Assembly: GCA_031272685.1 (NCBI GenBank)
Contig: JAISTI010000170.1
Location: forward strand, 1 to 7,178
Length of the DNA stretch: 7,178 nt
Reading direction: 5' to 3'
Source of the DNA: Propionibacteriaceae bacterium
GTDB taxonomy: Bacteria; Actinomycetota; Actinomycetes; Propionibacteriales; Propionibacteriaceae
Part shown: positions 1 through 4,784 of the stretch, piece after piece
How the letters are laid out: every line of letters starts with the position of its first letter
Numbering within the stretch: position 1 is the first letter of the stretch
Position numbers and translations under genes: made by a program
Notes under the pieces: model-generated
Told to the model about the DNA's origin: nothing
Database searches by the model: none
The model's input: the letters and a program-made list of their open reading frames with translations, nothing else

Positions 1-131
1 TGGCGGAGGCGAGGGCCGAAGTGGCCCGCCGCGCGGCGGCCGCCGAGGCTTGTCTCGCCGTCTTCCCGGCCACCCCGGCCCGCTCCGCCCTTCAAGACCT
101 CTGCGCCGAAGCCGTTTCACGCAATTCCTAA
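1..131 (+). CDS. C-terminal end of a probable polyprenyl diphosphate synthase (5' end outside window)
   Basis: The frame starting at base 3 is open from the window edge to a TAA at 129-131 and encodes 42 residues beginning AEARAEVARRAAAAEACLAV and ending LCAEAVSRNS. Third positions are overwhelmingly G or C in this frame, which marks it as the real coding frame here. An Ala/Arg-rich helix, then 'F/L-P-x-x-P-A-R-x-A-L-x-x-L' and a short 'AVSR' tail is the usual ending of trans-isoprenyl diphosphate synthases, which make the prenyl chain of menaquinone or carotenoids. The catalytic Asp-rich motifs would lie upstream, so the family call rests on the tail pattern alone and is tentative; that it is coding is much firmer. 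It ends 56 nt before the oxidoreductase start, so the two may be co-transcribed. Confidence 0.55.
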   Translation, partial: AEARAEVARRAAAAEACLAVFPATPARSALQDLCAEAVSRNS

Positions 132-187
132 CCTGGCGGACACCGGGCGGTTACCGGGCCGAAACGCCGGGCGGGCAGGGTGTGGGC

Positions 188-1615
188 ATGCAGATCACCT
201 ATGACGCGCCCGTTTCACCCAAGCTCATCCGCGAGTCGCTGGCAGGTGCCAGCTCCCGGCCGTATTGGCTGGAGAACGCCGGGAAGGAGCGTCCGGCATT
301 CCTGGACGGGCCGGACATCGCCACCGAGTGGGATTTGGTGGTCGTCGGCGGCGGGTTCACCGGGCTGTGGGCGGCGCTGCTGGCCAAGCAGCGCGATCCC
401 GGCCTGCGGGTGGCGCTGCTGGAGGCCGAGCGGGTCGCCTGGTCCGCTTCGGGGCGCAATGGCGGCTTCGTGGAGTCGAGCGTCACCCACGGCGAGTCGA
501 ATGGGCGCAACCGCTGGCCGTCCGAATACGACCAGTTGGAGCGCCTCGGCATCGAAAACCTCGACCAGATCGAGGCGACGGTCAAAGAGCTGGGCATCGA
601 CTGCGACTTCCAGCGCACCGGCTCGCTGAACGTGGCCGTCGAGCCCTATCAAGAACGCCGGCTGCTGAGCCTGGACCCGCAAGCCATCGCCCCGGCGCGG
701 GTGCTCAGCCGCGAGGAGGTCGCCAAAGAGGTGAACTCGCCGGTGTACCGGGCCGCCTGGTACGACGTGCGCACCAACGCGAACGTCAACCCGGCCAAGC
801 TGGCGTTCGGCCTTGCCAAAGCGGCAGCCGAGGCCGGGGTGGAGGTTTTCGAGAACACCAAGGTGCGCGGCCTGGGCCGCGACGGCCGCTCCATCAGCCT
901 GCTTACCGACCGCTCCACCATGACGGCCAGCAAGGTGGTGCTGGCGACGAACGTCTACCCGGCGCTGCTGCAGCGCTACCGGCTACACACCGTCCCCTGG
1001 TACGACTACGCGCTGATGACCGAGCCGCTCAGCAAGGCGCAGCTGGCCGAGCTGGGCTGGCACAACCGGCAGGGGCTGGCCGACCTGTCCAAACAGTTCC
1101 ACTACTACCGCATGACCTCCGACAACCGCATTCTTTTCGGCGGCTACGACGCCGTCTATTATTTCGGCGGCCAGGTGCGCGCCTCCTATGACAACCGGCC
1201 GGAAACCTGGGAACGGCTCGCCCGGCACTTCTTCATCACCTACCCGTACCTGGAGGGGATCAAGTTCACAAACCAGTGGGGCGGGCCGATCGACTGCTCC
1301 ACGTCCTTCGGCGCGTTCTTCGGCAAAGGCTACGACGGCCAGGTGGTGCATTCCGCCGGGTTCACCGGCTTGGGCGTGGGGGCCTCGCGTTTCGCCGCCC
1401 GGGTGATGCTCGACATGCTTGGGCGCGAGCCGACCGAGCTGACCGAGCTGGAGATGGTGCGCCGGCCGCCGCTGCCGTTCCCCCCGGAGCCGTTCACCGC
1501 CATCGGCATCAACACCGCCAAGTGGGCCATCGACCGTTCCGACCATAATGAAGGCCGTCCGAACCCGATCCTGCGGGTGCTAGCCGCCCTCGGCCTGGGC
1601 TACGAGGTCACCTGA
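188..1615 (+). CDS. FAD-dependent oxidoreductase, DAO family (glycine oxidase / gamma-glutamylputrescine oxidase-like)
   Basis: A 475-aa flavoprotein that should oxidise an amine or amino acid C-N bond using FAD; the substrate cannot be told from sequence. It is probably cytosolic, as no signal peptide or membrane segment is seen. The Rossmann dinucleotide motif VVVGGGFTGLWAA (residues 51-63) is followed by the FAD-ribose acidic residue E79 in VALLEAE and by the ASGRNGG loop (87-93) typical of this family. DNRILFGGYDAVY (from 312), QWGGPIDCSTS (from 363) and the second FAD-contacting motif GFTGLGVGAS (from 391) complete the fold. The length is normal. ATG 188 is chosen although the frame stays open to 50, because that extension overlaps the coding end of the upstream gene and is Arg/Pro-rich noise. 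GGCAGGG lies 8 nt upstream, and in-frame GTG 182 is an alternative start. The nearest named relatives are PuuB-like oxidases, but no polyamine gene is nearby. Confidence 0.9.
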   Translation: MQITYDAPVSPKLIRESLAGASSRPYWLENAGKERPAFLDGPDIATEWDLVVVGGGFTGLWAALLAKQRDPGLRVALLEAERVAWSASGRNGGFVESSVTHGESNGRNRWPSEYDQLERLGIENLDQIEATVKELGIDCDFQRTGSLNVAVEPYQERRLLSLDPQAIAPARVLSREEVAKEVNSPVYRAAWYDVRTNANVNPAKLAFGLAKAAAEAGVEVFENTKVRGLGRDGRSISLLTDRSTMTASKVVLATNVYPALLQRYRLHTVPWYDYALMTEPLSKAQLAELGWHNRQGLADLSKQFHYYRMTSDNRILFGGYDAVYYFGGQVRASYDNRPETWERLARHFFITYPYLEGIKFTNQWGGPIDCSTSFGAFFGKGYDGQVVHSAGFTGLGVGASRFAARVMLDMLGREPTELTELEMVRRPPLPFPPEPFTAIGINTAKWAIDRSDHNEGRPNPILRVLAALGLGYEVT

Positions 1616-1619
1616 TTTC

Positions 1620-1634
1620 CGAAGCCTTTCTTCG
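1620..1634 (+). other. Small hairpin after the oxidoreductase gene
   Basis: CGAAG (1620-1624) pairs with CTTCG (1630-1634) around a CCTTT loop, 5 nt after the stop codon. The stem is only 5 bp and no U-tract follows, so it is a weak candidate 3'-end signal at best. Confidence 0.2.
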
Positions 1635-1643
1635 TCGCCGACG

Positions 1644-1670
1644 GTGACGTTTTCGGATCTGATTTACAAT
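1644..1670 (+). promoter_or_regulatory. Candidate promoter upstream of ribF
   Basis: TACAAT at 1665-1670 is one base from the consensus -10 hexamer and stands out in this GC-rich window. A partial -35 (GTGACG, 1644-1649) lies 15 nt upstream, a short spacer. Transcription would start near 1677, giving a leader of about 145-170 nt before ribF. I looked for an FMN riboswitch in that leader and did not recognise one. Confidence 0.3.
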
Positions 1671-1760
1671 CCGGAGTTGCTCAACGAAAAGAACATACTT
1701 TTCTACTACAACTACCCGGCTCTTCATTGGCAGGTCTTCACAGATCTGCCAGTGTCATAG
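1644..1760 (+). CDS. Possible 38-aa small ORF in an A/T-rich stretch; may be a gene remnant
   Basis: GTG 1644 to TAG 1758-1760 encodes a peptide rich in aromatic residues, including ILFYYNYPALHWQVF. Bases 1641-1760 are about 45% GC, far below the genes around it. Even so, in this frame about 63% of third positions are G/C against about 45% of first and 24% of second positions, the order expected of coding DNA in a GC-rich genome. I see no Shine-Dalgarno and recognise no family. The frame is the same as that of ribF, and between the TAG and ribF it stays open (1761-1844). It could therefore be a real small protein, the relic of a longer gene, or chance. The TACAAT promoter-like box inside it argues that the segment may be regulatory instead. 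Confidence 0.25.
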   Translation: MTFSDLIYNPELLNEKNILFYYNYPALHWQVFTDLPVS

Positions 1761-1830
1761 CTGGGAACGCAGCCGGATGCAGTTCGCTCCGCGCTGGCCA
1801 CGGCAAGGGCGCTGTACATCTTGGAGCCGG

Positions 1831-1836
1831 TAGGAT
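1831..1836 (+). promoter_or_regulatory. TANNNT -10 box just before the ribF GTG
   Basis: TAGGAT ends 8 nt before GTG 1845. A transcript starting 7-8 nt after it would carry a leader of only 0-2 nt. The same bases also supply AGGA (1832-1835), a modest Shine-Dalgarno 9 nt from the GTG, so the two readings cannot be separated by eye. No -35 is evident. Confidence 0.3.
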
Positions 1837-1844
1837 GGCGGCTT

Positions 1845-2747
1845 GTGGCTGAGCAGAGCGTGGTGGCCGTCGGAAACTTCGACGGCGTTCATCCGGGGCA
1901 CCAGGCGGTGCTCAAGGAGGCGCGGCGGCTGGAGCCGGGCCTGCCGCTGGTGGTGGTCAGCTTCTGGCCGCACCCGCTGCAAGTGCTTCACCCCGACGCG
2001 CCGCCGCTGCTGCTGACCAGCCTGGACGGGCGCATCGAGCGGCTGAAGGCCGCCGGAGCCGATCGGGTGGAAGTAATCGACTTCACCAGGGAGTTCGCCG
2101 CCAAAACGCCCGCGGAATTCGTGCGGGACGTCATAGCGCCGCTGCAACCCGCCCGGGTCGTGGTGGGGGAAAACTTCCGCTTCGGGGCCGGGGCGAAGGG
2201 CGATGTCGCCAGCCTGCGGGCAGCCGGAGCCGCGCTCGACCCGCCTTTTGCCGTCACCGCCCTGCCGCTGGTGAAATTCGAAGACGAGGAAACCTGCTCC
2301 ACCCGCATCCGCGAAGCCCTGGCAGCCGGCGATGTCCGGCATGCCGCCGAGCATCTGGGCCGGCCGTTCCGCTTCCGCGGCATCGTGGTGCACGGCGACC
2401 ACCGCGGCCGCGCCCTCGGCTTCCCCACCGCAAACCTGGCGGTGCCGCCGGGGATGGCCATCCCCGCCGACGGCGTTTACGCCGGATACCTCTACACCGG
2501 CCCGCCCGCCACCGCGGGCAAGCAGCCCGCCGCGATTTCCGTCGGATCCAACCCGACATTCGCCGGTGCCGCCCGGCGGATCGAGGCGCATGTCATCGGC
2601 CGGGACGACCTGGATCTATACGGAGAACTTGTCACCGTCGAGTTCACCGATCGCATCCGCGATATGGCCCGCTTTGCGGGCCCCGCAGAGCTGACCGCCC
2701 AGCTCGCCGCCGACGTCGCCGCCACCCGCCGCCTGGTGGGCGTCTGA
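1845..2747 (+). CDS. ribF: Bifunctional riboflavin kinase / FMN adenylyltransferase (FAD synthetase)
   Basis: RibF phosphorylates riboflavin to FMN and then adenylylates FMN to FAD in the cytosol. Residue numbers below count from the alternative TTG at 1821 (308 aa). The N-terminal nucleotidyltransferase domain shows GNFDGVHPGH (18-27), PHP (50-52), GENFRFGAGAKGD (116-128) and STRIR (160-164). The C-terminal riboflavin kinase domain shows GFPTAN (200-205), IPADGVYAG (214-222), SVGSNPTF (240-247) and the catalytic-type Glu 255 in RIEAHVIG, followed by DLYGE. Length and domain order are normal for the family. I chose GTG 1845 (300 aa), nine residues before GNFDG, because it has AGGA 9 nt upstream and a TAGGAT box; TTG 1821 (AAGGG 11 nt upstream) remains possible, and actinobacterial RibF often has a longer lead-in. 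The function is certain; only the start is open. Confidence 0.95.
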   Translation: MAEQSVVAVGNFDGVHPGHQAVLKEARRLEPGLPLVVVSFWPHPLQVLHPDAPPLLLTSLDGRIERLKAAGADRVEVIDFTREFAAKTPAEFVRDVIAPLQPARVVVGENFRFGAGAKGDVASLRAAGAALDPPFAVTALPLVKFEDEETCSTRIREALAAGDVRHAAEHLGRPFRFRGIVVHGDHRGRALGFPTANLAVPPGMAIPADGVYAGYLYTGPPATAGKQPAAISVGSNPTFAGAARRIEAHVIGRDDLDLYGELVTVEFTDRIRDMARFAGPAELTAQLAADVAATRRLVGV

Positions 2748-2760
2748 GGGGCGAAGCCCC
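2748..2760 (+). other. Short GGGGC-GAA-GCCCC hairpin after ribF
   Basis: GGGGC (2748-2752) and GCCCC (2756-2760) form a 5-bp all-GC stem around GAA, abutting the ribF stop codon. There is no U-tract, so it may stabilise the 3' end or attenuate read-through but is not a convincing intrinsic terminator. Confidence 0.3.
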
Positions 2761-2778
2761 GAAGGCTGCGAGTTGAGT

Positions 2779-2784
2779 TAGTCT
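2779..2784 (+). promoter_or_regulatory. -10 box of a probable leaderless promoter for the aminotransferase
   Basis: TAGTCT fits the actinobacterial TANNNT -10 element and ends exactly 6 nt before the GTG at 2791, the spacing expected if transcription begins on the start codon. There is no Shine-Dalgarno between ribF and this GTG, which fits a leaderless mRNA. No -35 is evident. Confidence 0.45.
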
Positions 2785-2790
2785 GAAACG

Positions 2791-3864
2791 GTGGTTTCCG
2801 CGCGCGCCCGAACTGGCGAACTGAACTCCTTGGCCTTGCTGCGCGCTGAATTGCAGGCTGGCGGGGCCGTCCTGACCGACCTGACCGATTCCAACCCCAC
2901 CCGCCACGGGCTGCTGCTGCCCGAGGTGGGGGAGGCGCTGGCGCGCGCCGCCGCCCGGACGCGGGAGTATCAGCCGGATCCGCGCGGCTTGCCCGCCGCC
3001 CGTGAGGCGCTCGCCGCCCACTTCGGCGGCTCGCCCGCCGACTATTGGCTCACTGCCTCCACCTCGGAGGCGTACTCGTGGCTTTTCGCCCTGCTGTGCG
3101 ATCCCGGCGAGGCCGTCGCCATCCCCAGCCCCGGCTATCCGCTCATCGAGCCGATCGCCCGGCTCTGCGGCATCCGCGCGGTTTCGTACCCGTTGCACTA
3201 TGTTCCTGGCGGTTGGCTGCTGGACGTGCCCCGGCTGCGGGAAACCGCCGGCGGCTCGGCGGTGCGGGCGGCCGTATCCGTCTTCCCCGGCAACCCCACC
3301 GGCGCATTCCTTGAGCTTCCCGATGTCGGCAAGCCGCAAATCTGCGACGAGGTCTTCGCCGCGTTCGGCTTGGACGGCGAAGCGCCGCCCATCCCGCAGG
3401 CGGACTTCCACCTGAACGGGCTGTCCAAACTGCTGTGCGCCCCACACCTGAAACTGGGCTGGATTCACGCCCCCGGTTTGCCGCCGGGGCCGCAATCCGC
3501 GCTGGACACCATCGCCGACAGCTTCCTCAGCGTGAACCAACTGGCCGCCGCCGCGCTGGCGGAACTGCTTCAACTGGTGCCAAAAAGCGTTGAAAACACC
3601 CGTGTCCGGCTGCGGGTGAATCTGGCCACGGCGGGGGAGTTGTTCGGCGAACCATTTCGGGTGCGTAGCTGCGCGGGCGGATGGACGGCGCTCATCGAAG
3701 CGCCGGAGCCGCCGCCGCTGCCGGAACTGATGCGAAAGTGGGGGCTATTCGCGCACCCTGGCTGGTTCTACGACCTGCCGGACACCGTGCTGGCCATTTC
3801 GCTGCTGCCCGAGCCCGATCAGTTCCGGGCGGGGATGGAAAGGCTGCGCGCCGCGCTGGCGTAA
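2791..3864 (+). CDS. PLP-dependent class I/II aminotransferase, compact, substrate unknown
   Basis: A 357-aa fold-type I aminotransferase. Visible motifs are SNPT (34-37) in the N-terminal substrate region, YQPDPRGLPAAREAL (60-74), the phosphate-cup segment TASTSEAYSWLF (88-99), PGYPL (114-118), GNPTG (167-171), CDEVF (185-189, D186 expected to bind the pyridine nitrogen) and LSK (211-213), where K213 should form the Schiff base. Two usual arginines are absent: the residue after the lysine loop is Lys (HLKLGW, K221), and the C-terminal carboxylate-binding Arg position reads Ala (DTVLAISLL, A335). From memory, a poorly characterised clade beginning 'DLT-SNPTR' shares these traits. The stretch between GNPTG and the Asp is about 14 residues shorter than usual. 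It starts 43 nt after ribF with no RBS but a TANNNT box at leaderless spacing. Actinobacterial DapC was considered, but the N-terminus does not fit. Confidence 0.88.
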   Translation: MVSARARTGELNSLALLRAELQAGGAVLTDLTDSNPTRHGLLLPEVGEALARAAARTREYQPDPRGLPAAREALAAHFGGSPADYWLTASTSEAYSWLFALLCDPGEAVAIPSPGYPLIEPIARLCGIRAVSYPLHYVPGGWLLDVPRLRETAGGSAVRAAVSVFPGNPTGAFLELPDVGKPQICDEVFAAFGLDGEAPPIPQADFHLNGLSKLLCAPHLKLGWIHAPGLPPGPQSALDTIADSFLSVNQLAAAALAELLQLVPKSVENTRVRLRVNLATAGELFGEPFRVRSCAGGWTALIEAPEPPPLPELMRKWGLFAHPGWFYDLPDTVLAISLLPEPDQFRAGMERLRAALA

Positions 3865-3902
3865 CGCGCCGGAGGAGGGGGCGGGGAAGTCTGAGCGGAT
3901 AG

Positions 3903-4013
3903 CTACAGCCGCTCGCCCGCTTGCCGCGGGCGGCTGAACAGGCCTACCAGATACAGACCGATGATTGCGACGCCGGCGACGGCTTCGAGATCGATGGCCA
4001 TCAGGTTGGACAT
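3903..4013 (-). CDS. 36-aa single-pass membrane microprotein, family unknown
   Basis: On the minus strand, ATG (4011-4013) to TAG (3903-3905) encodes a protein with a short N-terminus (MSNLMAIDLE), a hydrophobic helix of about 16 residues (AVAGVAIIGLYLVGLF, 11-26) and a basic tail (SRPRQAGERL). The charge pattern suggests one membrane span with the Arg-rich tail in the cytoplasm. AAGGAGT (complement of 4018-4024) lies 4 nt upstream, the best ribosome binding site in the window. The frame continues upstream to 4091, but that extension is Cys/Arg-rich and lies before the Shine-Dalgarno. The length and single helix recall KdpF, but the KdpF-type ending (P-E-R/K-F) is absent and no kdpA follows. 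It converges on the aminotransferase (38 nt between stops) and diverges from rpsO. Function is unknown. Confidence 0.6.
   Translation of the reverse strand: MSNLMAIDLEAVAGVAIIGLYLVGLFSRPRQAGERL
3906..3936. other. GC-rich hairpin between convergent genes
   Basis: CGCCCGC (3914-3920) pairs with GCGGGCG (3926-3932) around TTGCC, and CAGC (3906-3909) with GCTG (3933-3936) extends the stem past a 4-nt bulge. It lies in the last codons of the minus-strand microprotein gene, 42 nt beyond the aminotransferase stop. It could slow polymerase from either side, but neither strand shows a U-tract, so calling it a bidirectional terminator is inference. Confidence 0.35.
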
Positions 4014-4048
4014 TTCTACTCCTTGCTTGGTGTAACTTACCTGTAACA

Positions 4049-4077
4049 AACCTACGTCCGCCCGCCGCGAAACACAA
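4049..4077 (-). promoter_or_regulatory. Candidate promoter of the microprotein gene
   Basis: Read on the minus strand, TTGTGT (complement of 4072-4077) and TAGGTT (complement of 4049-4054) are separated by exactly 17 nt, giving a leader of about 25-30 nt that contains the AAGGAGT site. A second possible -10, TAAGTT (complement of 4034-4039), lies closer to the gene. This is the only gene in the window with a recognisable -35, -10 and Shine-Dalgarno together. Confidence 0.4.
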
Positions 4078-4091
4078 ACTCCCACGCGCAT

Positions 4092-4163
4092 CTGAACAAA
4101 GTTGCAGAGCCGGGCAATTGCGGTGACGGACGTTCAGCAAAATGCGCCCCCGCAGCGCTGCGG
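4092..4163. promoter_or_regulatory. Cluster of palindromes in the divergent microprotein-rpsO region
   Basis: The 304-nt region 4014-4317 has no + strand gene before rpsO. Three symmetric elements lie between the two promoters: CTGAAC (4092-4097) with GTTCAG (4132-4137), the 8-bp palindrome GCAATTGC (4114-4121) midway between those arms, and the perfect 14-bp palindrome CCGCAGCGCTGCGG (4150-4163). Any of them could bind a dimeric regulator or form a hairpin; function is inference. GC-rich DNA yields some such palindromes by chance, but the AT-centred one is less easily dismissed. Confidence 0.3.
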
Positions 4164-4211
4164 CCAGCACCGGTTTCGGGCCCGGATTAGGGTTTTCGGC
4201 CAGGCGGCAGG

Positions 4212-4217
4212 TAGAGT
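4212..4217 (+). promoter_or_regulatory. -10 box of the rpsO promoter
   Basis: TAGAGT matches TANNNT and lies in a good position for rpsO. Transcription from about 4224 would give a leader of roughly 94 nt. No convincing -35 is seen at 17-18 nt. Confidence 0.45.
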
Positions 4218-4317
4218 GGTCAGGCCGTTTGACCGGCCGCGGATGCCCAAGAGCTCCCAACGATCCCGATGATCGACCGCGAGGGGGAGCGCCGCGCAAC
4301 GAGAAGAGGACAAGGCC
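4218..4317 (+). promoter_or_regulatory. Structured 5' leader of rpsO, candidate S15 autoregulatory site
   Basis: The leader can fold several ways. GGCCG (4223-4227) pairs with CGGCC (4234-4238); the overlapping GGTCA (4218-4222) with TGACC (4230-4234) is an alternative if transcription starts early enough. Downstream, GCTCCC (4253-4258) pairs with GGGAGC (4285-4290) and encloses CGATC (4261-4265) with GATCG (4271-4275). The Shine-Dalgarno AGAGGA (4305-4310) follows. S15 is known in E. coli, Geobacillus and Thermus to repress its own mRNA through leader structures, so such a site is plausible here, but I cannot show that the S15 recognition motif is present. Confidence 0.35.
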
Positions 4318-4581
4318 ATGGATGCCGAGACCAAGACGAAGATTATCGAAGAGTACGCGATCAAGCCCGGCGACACTGGTTCCCCCGACGTCCAGATCGC
4401 CCTCCTCACCCACCGGATCGCCCATCTGACCGAGCATCTCAAGATTCACAAGGGCGACCACCACTCCCGCCGCGGCTTGATGCTGATGGTCGGCCAGCGC
4501 CGCCGTCTGCTGAATTACGTCGCCAAGCAGGATATCGAGCATTACCGCGAACTCATCTCGCGCCTCGGCTTGCGCCGCTAG
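4318..4581 (+). CDS. rpsO: 30S ribosomal protein S15
   Basis: An 87-aa protein, essentially the family's usual length of about 89. S15 binds the central domain of 16S rRNA early in small-subunit assembly and contributes to a bridge to the 50S subunit. Recognisable segments are the N-terminal helix ending in [17 protein letters not shown] (residues 19-35), [19 protein letters not shown] (37-55), which holds the conserved rRNA-contacting [11 protein letters not shown] motif, and QRRRLLNYV (60-68), then [16 protein letters not shown] at the end. ATG 4318 is set by AGAGGA at 4305-4310, 7 nt upstream. It is followed by pnp, the classical pairing across bacteria, and probably shares a transcript with it. 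Confidence 0.98.
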   Translation: MDAETKTKIIEEYAIKPGDTGSPDVQIALLTHRIAHLTEHLKIHKGDHHSRRGLMLMVGQRRRLLNYVAKQDIEHYRELISRLGLRR

Positions 4582-4604
4582 AATCACTAGAACCAACCGA
4601 ATAA

Positions 4605-4618
4605 CAACTGAACAGTTG
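4605..4618 (+). repeat. CAACTG-AA-CAGTTG inverted repeat after rpsO
   Basis: A 6-bp perfect inverted repeat with a 2-nt centre, 23 nt after the rpsO stop. The centre is too tight for the full stem as RNA, so a DNA-binding site is as likely as a hairpin. Its right arm runs into TTGACC (4616-4621), a -35-like hexamer, but no -10 box sits at normal spacing from it. Confidence 0.25.
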
Positions 4619-4674
4619 ACCACCCGGCGATCCCAACGGTCCTCGGTAGTAGCTTTCAGGTGAGTTTCCTCCCC

Positions 4675-4720
4675 TGCGGGCTTCGATCGAAGACCGGAGC
4701 GTTGCGGGCGGTTCCCCGCA
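4675..4720 (+). promoter_or_regulatory. Structured rpsO-pnp spacer with competing hairpins
   Basis: TGCGGG (4703-4708) pairs with CCCGCA (4715-4720) around CGGTTC. An identical TGCGGGC heptamer at 4675-4681 could pair with the same CCCGCA arm instead, so two folds are mutually exclusive. Between them lies the perfect 12-bp palindrome CTTCGATCGAAG (4681-4692). The rpsO-pnp spacer holds RNase III-processed hairpins in E. coli and is also structured in Streptomyces; an equivalent processing or autoregulatory role here is inferred. Confidence 0.4.
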
Positions 4721-4784
4721 TATCCAAAGGCGGCAGCCGCGCACACTGTTCTCGGGCCAGCCGGGCCTGATGAAAGGAAACCCC

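Noticed and set aside
50..187. N-terminal extension of the oxidoreductase to ATG 50
   Set aside because: It overlaps the coding end of the upstream gene, is Arg/Pro/Gly-rich and lacks family similarity; ATG 188 fits better.
1671..1844. FMN riboswitch before ribF
   Set aside because: I could not find the conserved FMN aptamer segments; the region is partly A/T-rich without the expected GC-rich junction motifs.
2791..3864. Aminotransferase as DapC (N-succinyldiaminopimelate aminotransferase)
   Set aside because: The N-terminal SNPTR-type segment, missing C-terminal Arg and short core differ from actinobacterial DapC, and no fdxA or dap gene is nearby.
3903..4013. Microprotein as KdpF
   Set aside because: Size and single helix fit, but the KdpF C-terminal pattern is absent and no kdpA or kdpB is adjacent.
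3745..4746. 333-codon minus-strand frame across rpsO and the intergenic regions
   Set aside because: It overlaps rpsO and the microprotein gene antisense, has no motif, and is explained by GC-rich composition.
4770..4784. ATG 4770 as the pnp start
   Set aside because: The Shine-Dalgarno AAAGGA lies after it and serves ATG 4785; the N-terminus from 4785 matches actinobacterial PNPases.
4582..4784. tRNA or other stable RNA gene in the rpsO-pnp spacer
   Set aside because: No cloverleaf with the T-arm and anticodon-arm signatures could be built.
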